Shown: positions 1-5,023 of the stretch, piece after piece
Layout: each line of letters opens with the position of its first letter
How positions within the stretch are numbered: position 1 is the first letter of the stretch
DNA from: Opitutales bacterium
GTDB lineage: Bacteria > Verrucomicrobiota > Verrucomicrobiia > Opitutales > Intestinicryptomonadaceae
DNA: 8,908 nucleotides
NCBI GenBank assembly: GCA_017633865.1
Contig: JAGBOM010000238.1
Location: forward strand, 1-8,908
Reading direction: 5' to 3'
Position numbers and translations under genes: made by a program
The notes under the pieces: model-generated
Told to the model about the DNA's origin: nothing
The model's input: the letters and a program-made list of their open reading frames with translations, nothing else
The model's database searches: none

Positions 1-77
1 ATGTTCCGCCGCGCCGGATTTTATTGCGCCCGCGCGAATTTAATTTTACAAACCTAAAACTAAACTAAAAAAGAACT

Positions 78-1169
78 ATGAAAAAACTGCAAATATTCCT
101 AATTTCCGCCGCGCTCGCCTGCGCGGCATTCGCCCAAAACAACCCGGCCCAAGCCCCCGCAAGCGAAAAGCCCGCCCCTGCCGCAAAAGCGATAACGGCT
201 AAAAACGACGAAAATTTCCCGAAGGAAATTACGGAAAATCTTTCGCCGCTTATGAAAAAAGTAAAAGACGAAATCTGGGGCGGCTATCCGGTTCTGATGG
301 CGCGAGAACACTCCATAACGGCGGGCTACGAAAATAACGCCCTGCTGTTTTTCTGCGGCTATCCCGACGGCTCGCTGTTCCTCGGCGTGTTTTTCAAGGT
401 GCCCGAAGAGCTTGAAAAACACGCGGCGGACATGGCGAATTTTTTAAACAAAGACTCTCTTGAATATCCCGATTTCAGGCATTTTAAAAATATGGCGTAC
501 GAAAACGAAGGAGGCTTTATGGAAATCCGCGCCTTTATAAATATACCAAAGGCGGACAAAGCGATGAGCCCGGGCGAGTTCAAAAAATATTTTGAAATTC
601 AAAAGAGATACGCCGACTGGGCTACATCGTACGCCGCGCTTTTCGAGTTGCGTTTTACCGGCGCAGACTCCGCGAGCATAATGGACGCGCAAAGATACGC
701 GAATCTTCCGCTAAAATTCCTGAGAGTTTTAAACCTTGAAAAACCGATTTACGCCATACAATACGAGGCGGACGGCCGCAATATATTTTTCTACGAAAAT
801 AGAATCGCAGTGGAAGTTTCCAAGGATATGGAAGTATTCAACTTTAAAACCCTGCTTGAAAACACAAAGGGGCAAGATGTCAAGAACCTGAAAACAGGCG
901 AAACAACTATCGGCGGCGTAAAATACAAGACTATCAGCTGCGAGACTAAATTCGAGGGCGCCGAAAGAGCCGAATGCCTTTATATCACAAACGCCCTGAT
1001 GTTCGAGACCTCCACGCCCTTCCCGCGCACGCCCGAGGCGCAAAAAATCATAGACGAAATGATAGAAAAGCGCGCCGCCGACAAAATGCCGTTCTTCCGC
1101 CCAAACCCGCAAGCCGCCGCCCCCGAACAAAAAGAAAAAGCCCCGCAAGCGCCAAATGTTTCCGAATGA
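78..1169 (+). CDS. Exported protein of unknown family
   Basis: I do not recognise this 363-residue protein. It starts with a clear Sec signal peptide: MKK, a hydrophobic core at residues 4-18 (IFLISAALACAAF), and a likely cleavage after Ala19 (AFA before Gln20). The mature protein opens with a Pro/Ala/Lys-rich linker (about 20-40) and closes with a similar low-complexity Pro/Ala/Gln tail (about 342-361). The folded core lies between (about 45-335), is rich in aromatic and charged residues, and has three Cys (in FFCGY, ISCET and AECLY). No transmembrane segment follows the signal. The ATG at 78 is chosen because the signal peptide begins there; the leader is A-rich with no good Shine-Dalgarno. 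It stops at TGA and a probable terminator follows. A periplasmic or outer-surface location is inferred; function is unknown. The gene itself is secure, the role is not. Confidence 0.85.
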   Translation: MKKLQIFLISAALACAAFAQNNPAQAPASEKPAPAAKAITAKNDENFPKEITENLSPLMKKVKDEIWGGYPVLMAREHSITAGYENNALLFFCGYPDGSLFLGVFFKVPEELEKHAADMANFLNKDSLEYPDFRHFKNMAYENEGGFMEIRAFINIPKADKAMSPGEFKKYFEIQKRYADWATSYAALFELRFTGADSASIMDAQRYANLPLKFLRVLNLEKPIYAIQYEADGRNIFFYENRIAVEVSKDMEVFNFKTLLENTKGQDVKNLKTGETTIGGVKYKTISCETKFEGAERAECLYITNALMFETSTPFPRTPEAQKIIDEMIEKRAADKMPFFRPNPQAAAPEQKEKAPQAPNVSE

Positions 1170-1172
1170 GAG

Positions 1173-1211
1173 CCCCCTTTTAGATTAAAATCTTGCAAGG
1201 CGGGAATTTTT
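1173..1211 (+). terminator. Probable intrinsic terminator of the exported protein gene
   Basis: The arm CCCCCTT (1173-1179) pairs with AAGGCGGG (1197-1204), leaving C1201 bulged. The loop holds a small inner AGAT/ATCT stem (1182-1185 with 1190-1193). AATTTTT follows directly (1205-1211). It starts a few bases after the TGA at 1167-1169, so it fits as the end of that transcript. It also covers the TTG at 1193, which argues against that codon as the start of fabG. The stem is interrupted and the T-run is short, so this is a moderate call. Confidence 0.5.
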
Positions 1212-1231
1212 CAAAATACTTTTTTTCCATT

Positions 1232-1978
1232 ATGAATTTAACGTTTAACAACAGAGTCGCGTTTGTAAGCGGCGCGGGCAGGGGCATTGGCAGAGCAATC
1301 GCCTTGCAGCTTGCGCAGGCGGGCTGCAAAGTGGTGTGCGCAAGCAAAAACATAGAATCCTGCGGCAAGGTCGCGGACGAAATAAGCTCAATGGGGCTTC
1401 AGGCCGAAGCCCTCGCCCTGGACGTGTCCAAAAGCGAAGAGGTTAAGGCCGCCGCCGAAAAGGTCGTCGACAAATACGGCCAGCTCGACATTCTTGTGAA
1501 CAACGCCGGAATCACCCGCGACAACCTCATGCTTAGAATGTCCGAAGAGGAGTGGGACGCGGTAATATCCACAAACCTCTCCTCCGCGTTCTACACGGTA
1601 AAATACTTCGCGCGGACGATGATGGGCGGCAGATGGGGCAGAATTATAAACATCTCCTCCATCTCGGGGGTTATGGGCAACGCGGGGCAGGCCAACTACT
1701 CCGCCGCCAAGGCCGGCCTAATAGGATACACAAAAACCCTCGCCAGAGAGCTCGCCTCCCGCAATATTACAGCAAACGCGATAGCCCCCGGGTTCATCGA
1801 AACCGACATGACCTCCGCCCTGCCCCGCGCCATTGTGGAAAAGGCCCGAGAGGTCATTCCGCTAAAGCGCTTCGGCAAGCCGGAGGACATCGCGGGAATC
1901 TGCACCTACCTTTGCTCCGAAGAGGGCGGCTACATCACCGGGCAGGTCATTTCGGTAAACGGCGGCATGGGCATGTAG
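1232..1978 (+). CDS. fabG: 3-oxoacyl-[acyl-carrier-protein] reductase FabG
   Basis: FabG is the cytosolic NADPH-dependent reductase of type II fatty acid elongation; it reduces 3-oxoacyl-ACP to 3-hydroxyacyl-ACP. From the ATG at 1232 the protein has 248 residues, the usual family length. It is a short-chain dehydrogenase: the glycine-rich cofactor motif GAGRGIG is at 14-20, NNAG at 90-93, the tetrad Asn at 115, catalytic Ser near 143 (NISSISG), and Tyr156/Lys160 in QANYSAAK. The PGFIETDM segment (186-193) and the C-terminal VNGGMGM are also typical. A longer reading from TTG 1193 adds 13 residues that overlap the upstream terminator, so it is not preferred. No Shine-Dalgarno precedes 1232; the leader is T-rich. 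It ends at a genuine TAG. acpP and fabF, normally downstream on the same strand, face it here. Another SDR of similar size is possible, but the close motif match and the fab neighbours make FabG very likely. Confidence 0.93.
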   Translation: MNLTFNNRVAFVSGAGRGIGRAIALQLAQAGCKVVCASKNIESCGKVADEISSMGLQAEALALDVSKSEEVKAAAEKVVDKYGQLDILVNNAGITRDNLMLRMSEEEWDAVISTNLSSAFYTVKYFARTMMGGRWGRIINISSISGVMGNAGQANYSAAKAGLIGYTKTLARELASRNITANAIAPGFIETDMTSALPRAIVEKAREVIPLKRFGKPEDIAGICTYLCSEEGGYITGQVISVNGGMGM

Positions 1979-1989
1979 CCCTCCGCCCC

Positions 1990-2039
1990 GCTTTTCAGGC
2001 GGCGGGCGGGAATCCCCCGCGGGAACCGCCGCTAAAAGC
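1990..2039 (+). other. Strong compound hairpin just downstream of fabG
   Basis: Three nested stems share one axis. The outer stem is GCTTTT (1990-1995) with AAAAGC (2034-2039), the middle is GCGGCGG (1999-2005) with CCGCCGC (2026-2032), and the inner is GCGGG (2006-2010) with CCCGC (2016-2020) around a 5-base loop. The five bases 2021-2025 bulge out. The element starts 12 bases after the fabG TAG. No T-run follows, so it is not a classical intrinsic terminator. A role in protecting the fabG mRNA 3' end is a reasonable inference. Confidence 0.6.
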
Positions 2040-2077
2040 ATGCCCCGAAAGCTGTAATCCAAAATTTTTTCCGAAAG

Positions 2078-2113
2078 CGCGCGTTAACTAAAAAAATTAC
2101 CGCGCGTTTTTTT
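2078..2113 (+). terminator. Intrinsic terminator downstream of fabG
   Basis: CGCGCG (2078-2083) pairs with CGCGCG (2101-2106). After one T/C mismatch, TAA (2085-2087) pairs with TTA (2097-2099) around a 9-base A-rich loop. Seven T follow immediately (2107-2113). This fits factor-independent termination of the fabG transcript about 100 bases past its stop. Confidence 0.75.
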
Positions 2114-2236
2114 GCGGCAAAACGCGGGCGAAATCAAAAACGCAAACTCCCGCAAAAAAACTTTTCGGCTTATAAAACGAATCGCATCCAAAAAACTCCA
2201 GCCGCCCGCGCCCCTGTAAAAAAACTTCCGCCGCAA

Positions 2237-2271
2237 AAAAAGGGCTCGGGAAAAATCCCGAACCTCTTTTT
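2237..2271. terminator. Bidirectional intrinsic terminator between convergent fabG and fabF
   Basis: TCGGGA (2246-2251) pairs with TCCCGA (2256-2261) around an AAAA loop. Beyond a C/A mismatch, further G-C and G-T pairs extend the stem. The left flank is a run of A (T7 on the minus strand) and the right flank is CTTTTT, so the structure has a T-run on the exit side in both directions. It can end fabF transcription on the minus strand and catch readthrough from fabG. Confidence 0.75.
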
Positions 2272-2315
2272 ATATATTATGCCGAAATCTTTTTTATTTT
2301 TTTAACGGCGGCGCA

Positions 2316-2330
2316 AAGGGCTTAGCCCTT
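2316..2330 (-). other. Hairpin with the fabF stop codon as its loop
   Basis: On the minus strand AAGGGC (2330-2325) pairs perfectly with GCCCTT (2321-2316), and the three loop bases are exactly the fabF TAA (2324-2322). The upstream arm encodes the last two residues, Lys-Gly. No T-run follows on the minus strand, so it is not a terminator by itself. Chance is possible for a 6-bp stem. Confidence 0.45.
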
Positions 2331-3572
2331 AAACTTTTTGAAAAGCAGCGTGCCGTTATGCCCGCCGAAGCCCAAATTCGTGCTGATTGCCACATTCACG
2401 TCGGCCTTTCTTGCGACGTTCGGGACGTAGTCCAAATCGCAGTCGGGGTCGGGGTTCTCGTAGTTTATTGTCGGGGGCACGATTGAGGTTTGGATTGTCT
2501 TTGCGCAGACCGCCGCCTCTATCGCGCCCGCCGCGCCGAGCAGGTGCCCCGTCATGCCCTTTGTGGAGCTTACCATCAGCTTTTTGGCGTTTTCGCCGAA
2601 AACCTTTTTGATGGCGAGGGTTTCAAACTTGTCGTTATACTGCGTTGAAGTGCCGTGGGCGTTGATGTAGTCGACCTCCTCGGGCTTTACGCCCGCGTCC
2701 TCCATGACGCGCTCGAGGGCGAGGGCGAGCCCCCTGCCCTCGACGTCGGGGCTTGTGATGTGGTAGGCGTCGCTCGTGGCGCCGTAGCCCGCGATTTCGC
2801 AGTAGATTTTCGCGTTGCGGGCCAATGCGTGCTCGAGGCGCTCCAAAACGAGTATGCCCGCGCCTTCGCCCATTACGAATCCGCAGCGGTCGCGGTCGAA
2901 GGGCCTCGACGCGCGCGCGGGGTCGTCGTTAAAATTCGTTGCCATGGCCTTCATCGCGCAAAAGCCCGCGAAAGAAAGCCCGGTTACAGCGGCCTCGCTG
3001 CCGCCGGCGAGAATTACGTCCTCCCTGCCGTTTTGCAGGTGCAACAAAGCCTCGCCTATGGCGTGGGTGCCCGTCGCGCAGGCGCTGACGACGCTGAAGT
3101 TTACCCCCCTTGCGCCGAGATCTATGGCGACCACGCCCGAAGCCATGTTTGAAATCAAATTCGGAATCATGAAGGGCGAAACCCTTCTTGCGCCGTTTTG
3201 TATGAACGCCCTCGACTGCTTTTCGATAGTGTCCATGCCGCCCACGCCCGAGCCGATAAGCACGCCCAAGCGCTCTGGGGCCACGTTTTTGGAGGTTTCA
3301 AGCCCAGCGTCGAGCATGGCGAGCTTAGAGGCGGCTATCGCAAAGTGCGTGTAGCGGTCCGAGCGCTTCACCTGCTTGGGGTCCATATATTTTGACGCGT
3401 CGAAGCTTCTGCACTCGGAGGCGACGCGGCAGTTCAGCTCGCTGGCGTCGAAAAGCGAGACGTTTGTTATTGAAGATTTGCCTGCGGAAATGGAATCCCA
3501 AAACGCCTCCACCCCGTCGCCGAAGGCGGAAATCACGCCGATTCCCGTAACAACTATGCGCTCTTTTGACAT
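2322..3572 (-). CDS. fabF: 3-oxoacyl-[acyl-carrier-protein] synthase II FabF
   Basis: FabF is the cytosolic condensing enzyme (KAS II) that elongates acyl-ACP with malonyl-ACP by decarboxylative Claisen condensation. The 416 residues match the family length. The thiolase-fold signatures are in order: VVTGIGVISAFG at 7-18, nucleophile Cys165 in SACATGTHAIG, His306 in NAHGTST, Lys338 and His343 in KGMTGHLLGAAGA, and the gatekeeper Phe402 in NLGFGGHN. Cys-His-His separates it from KSIII (Cys-His-Asn); FabB (KAS I) is the closest alternative, but the sequence and acpP neighbour favour FabF. The ATG is supported by AGAAAGG about 6 bases upstream, one of only two clear Shine-Dalgarno sequences in the window. 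The gene follows acpP after a 124-base gap holding a terminator-like hairpin. Its TAA sits in the loop of a small perfect hairpin. No key residue is missing. Confidence 0.96.
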   Translation of the reverse strand: MSKERIVVTGIGVISAFGDGVEAFWDSISAGKSSITNVSLFDASELNCRVASECRSFDASKYMDPKQVKRSDRYTHFAIAASKLAMLDAGLETSKNVAPERLGVLIGSGVGGMDTIEKQSRAFIQNGARRVSPFMIPNLISNMASGVVAIDLGARGVNFSVVSACATGTHAIGEALLHLQNGREDVILAGGSEAAVTGLSFAGFCAMKAMATNFNDDPARASRPFDRDRCGFVMGEGAGILVLERLEHALARNAKIYCEIAGYGATSDAYHITSPDVEGRGLALALERVMEDAGVKPEEVDYINAHGTSTQYNDKFETLAIKKVFGENAKKLMVSSTKGMTGHLLGAAGAIEAAVCAKTIQTSIVPPTINYENPDPDCDLDYVPNVARKADVNVAISTNLGFGGHNGTLLFKKFKG

Positions 3573-3622
3573 TATATGCCTTTCTTAAAATCTGTATTTA
3601 ATTCGCCCAAGACGGCCTCCGC

Positions 3623-3670
3623 AAAAAGAAACGACCCGCCATAAGCCGTTTAAAGCCTACAGACGGGTCG
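3623..3670 (-). terminator. Terminator or attenuator between acpP and fabF
   Basis: Read on the minus strand, CGACCCG (3670-3664) pairs with CGGGTCG (3638-3632) across a 25-base loop, and TTTCTTTTT (3631-3623) follows the stem at once. It lies after the acpP stop and before the fabF start. The long loop and interrupted T-run suggest partial rather than complete termination. That would give short acpP-only mRNA plus some readthrough into fabF, which fits the high cellular demand for ACP. Confidence 0.6.
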
Positions 3671-3696
3671 CTGAAAAATTCCGACCTTACAATAAA

Positions 3697-3948
3697 TTAG
3701 GCGTTCTTGCCGTGCGATTTAATGTAATCGACAACCTTGCCGACCGTTGTAAGCTTTTCAGCTTCGGATTCGGGTATTTCGCCGATTTCGTCTTTGAATT
3801 CTTCCTCAAACGTCATGATAAGCTGAACGGTGTCGAGGGAATCAGCGCCGAGATCATCTATGAAGCTGGCCTCGGGGGTGATTTCAGACTCTTTTACGTT
3901 GAGCTGGTTGACGATGATGTCTTTTACTCTTTGTTCTATGTCCGCCAT
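3697..3948 (-). CDS. acpP: Acyl carrier protein
   Basis: AcpP is the small acidic cytosolic carrier that holds growing acyl chains as thioesters on a 4'-phosphopantetheine arm. It has 83 residues; E. coli AcpP has 78. The attachment site is Ser37 in [11 protein letters not shown] (31-41), the hallmark of bacterial ACP. Helix I (about 3-16), the recognition helix II after Ser37 and the final helix ([10 protein letters not shown], 67-76) are all evident, and the protein is strongly acidic. Between FEEEF and IPESEAEKL there are three more residues than in E. coli AcpP. The ATG is chosen because the family N-terminus begins there; there is no clear Shine-Dalgarno. acpP is followed by fabF on the same strand and preceded by a possible promoter at about 3976-4010. 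The three-residue loop extension is the only notable feature. Confidence 0.96.
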   Translation of the reverse strand: MADIEQRVKDIIVNQLNVKESEITPEASFIDDLGADSLDTVQLIMTFEEEFKDEIGEIPESEAEKLTTVGKVVDYIKSHGKNA

Positions 3949-3975
3949 ATTCGTACTTTTGTTTCAGATTGGATT

Positions 3976-4010
3976 TATTTAAAATATTGCCGACTAATTT
4001 AGCAAATCAA
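3976..4010 (-). promoter_or_regulatory. Possible acpP promoter
   Basis: On the minus strand, TTGATT (4010-4005) lies 18 bases before TATTTT (3986-3981), and TTGCTA (4005-4000) lies 17-18 bases before TTAAAT/TAAATA (3982-3976). Either pair would give a start roughly 20-30 bases before the acpP ATG. The region is AT-rich, so such matches come easily and the exact boxes are uncertain. It overlaps a sequence that recurs upstream of the FAH gene. Confidence 0.35.
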
Positions 4011-4065
4011 AGGCTTCTGTAAAGCTTTTTTTGCGCCCTAAAAAAAATCCCGAAAAGCCCGCGCC

Positions 4066-4935
4066 CTACCCGACAAAATTTACGAGCGAGCCTATGCCCT
4101 CGATTTCGCAGGCGATTTCGTCGCCGCGGCGCAAAAATTTCGGCGGCGAAAACCCAAGCCCCACCCCCGACGGCGTGCCCGTCGCGATGATGTCGCCCGC
4201 CCTCAGCTCAAATCCCGAGGAAAGCTCCTCGATAATTTCGCCTATTTGCCTAATCATAAATTTAGTGTTCGAGTTTTGGCGCGGCTCTTTGTTTACGCTT
4301 GAGCGCACCGAAAGGCTCGGCGGGAACGGGAAGTCGCCGGCGGCCGCGATGACGGGGCCCATGGGGCAAAACCCGTCAAGGCTCTTGCCGAAGAACCACT
4401 GCTTGCGCGAGGTCTGGACGTTGCGCGCCGACACGTCGTTAATAATCGTGTAGCCAAAAACGCATTCGGCGGCGTTTTCGGCCTTCACCCCGCGGCAGTT
4501 TTTGGAGATTATTACGGCGAGCTCCGCCTCGTAGTCCAAAGAGTCGCACATGTCCTCGTGCGGCGGGATTTTCCCGAAGGGCGGCAGAGCCTCGCCCGCG
4601 CGCTTTGAAAAATAAACCGTCTTCGGCATGTCTATGCCGAACTTTTTGGAGTTGAAGCGCGCGGCCTCCTCGATATGGTCTCGGTAGTTTAGCCCCAGGC
4701 AAATAATGTCGGCGCGGGGGCGCGGAATCGGCGCAAGCAGGGTGAAGTTTTCAAGCAAATCGGAGGGCTTTGCGGATTTCGCCCGCCGCTCCAAACCGCG
4801 GAGAGTCTCGGGCGTCGAGGCCTCTATTAAGGAGAGCATATCCTTAAATTCGGGGAGCGCAAAAATTTTGCCCTCCAAAAAAATCCCGACCTCCTCGGCG
4901 GAGGAGCCGTCCCTTTTAAACGTAGCAAGCTTCAT
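4066..4935 (-). CDS. Fumarylacetoacetate hydrolase (FAH) family enzyme
   Basis: This is a 289-residue cytosolic enzyme of the FAH superfamily (COG0179 type). Members hydrolyse, decarboxylate or hydrate 2-oxo or beta-diketo acids using Mg2+/Mn2+. A poorly conserved N-terminal part (1-70) is followed by the catalytic fold: GLNYRDHIEEA (81-91, with a possible His87-Glu90 dyad), metal-ligand candidates Glu136 and Glu138 in DYEAELAVI, Asp167 in NDVSARN, the conserved Lys184 in GKSLDGFCPMGP, and ATGTPSGVG (251-259). The start at 4935 is chosen because AAGG lies 9 bases upstream and the family N-terminus begins with MKLATF; a longer reading from 5130 would overlap the divergent gene. It stops at TAG. 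Substrate is not readable: acylpyruvate hydrolase, oxaloacetate decarboxylase (FAHD1-like) and 2-hydroxyhepta-2,4-diene-1,7-dioate isomerase types all look alike. The neighbours give no pathway clue. With acpP 117 bases downstream and no clear terminator between them, some co-transcription is possible. Confidence 0.9.
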   Translation of the reverse strand: MKLATFKRDGSSAEEVGIFLEGKIFALPEFKDMLSLIEASTPETLRGLERRAKSAKPSDLLENFTLLAPIPRPRADIICLGLNYRDHIEEAARFNSKKFGIDMPKTVYFSKRAGEALPPFGKIPPHEDMCDSLDYEAELAVIISKNCRGVKAENAAECVFGYTIINDVSARNVQTSRKQWFFGKSLDGFCPMGPVIAAAGDFPFPPSLSVRSSVNKEPRQNSNTKFMIRQIGEIIEELSSGFELRAGDIIATGTPSGVGLGFSPPKFLRRGDEIACEIEGIGSLVNFVG

Positions 4936-4944
4936 GGCAATTCG

Positions 4945-4948
4945 CCTT
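4945..4948 (-). promoter_or_regulatory. Shine-Dalgarno fixing the FAH gene start
   Basis: AAGG on the minus strand lies 9 bases before the ATG at 4935. It supports this start over the much longer in-frame extension that runs back to 5130 across the divergent promoter region and the start of the beta-helix gene. Confidence 0.55.
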
Positions 4949-4965
4949 AAAAAATTTGTATGGTT

Positions 4966-4994
4966 TTTATAATCATGCAAAAAAAATTGACTAA
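4966..4994 (-). promoter_or_regulatory. Possible FAH gene promoter in the divergent region
   Basis: On the minus strand TTAGTC (4994-4989) lies 17 bases before TATAAA (4971-4966), which would place the RNA start about 24 bases before the ATG. The same bases read on the plus strand give a perfect TATAAT (4968-4973) that could be the -10 box of the beta-helix gene, though its -35 would be poor. The two -10 boxes overlap. This is a motif match only. Confidence 0.35.
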
Positions 4995-5023
4995 TTAAAG
5001 CAAATTTTATGTCATAAAAGCCT

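Larger units (their letters stand above)
1979..2321. other. Convergent intergenic region between fabG and fabF
   Basis: These 343 bases lie between the ends of two convergent genes, and I see no credible coding sequence. The region holds a GC-rich compound hairpin just after fabG, a fabG terminator, a bidirectional terminator and the foot of a hairpin around the fabF stop; these are listed separately. Between 2114 and 2236 there are A-runs and scattered GC-rich patches, including a GCGGG/CCCGC pair (2124-2128 with 2149-2153) with a long loop that I do not call as functional. Confidence 0.7.

Noticed and set aside
1..57. Short frame starting at the first base of the window
   Set aside because: Nineteen codons with no recognisable content; it may be the tail of a gene outside the window, but nothing supports it.
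54..70. CTAAAA-CTAAA-CTAAAA direct repeat before the first gene
   Set aside because: Too short and AT-rich to distinguish from chance; no matching copies seen upstream of other genes.
1193..1231. Longer fabG start at TTG 1193
   Set aside because: It overlaps the upstream terminator hairpin, has no Shine-Dalgarno, and adds 13 residues absent from the normal FabG N-terminus.
1552..2091. Plus-strand frame of 179 codons overlapping fabG
   Set aside because: Arg/His/Pro-rich composition typical of an out-of-frame reading of fabG that runs into the intergenic hairpins.
2655..3354. Plus-strand open frames opposite fabF
   Set aside because: They are antisense shadows of a complete, motif-rich fabF.
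4011..4065. Possible terminators between the FAH gene and acpP
   Set aside because: There are T-runs on both strands, but the neighbouring GC blocks are direct (CCCG...CCCG) rather than inverted, and the AAAGG/AGCTTT pairing is short and bulged.
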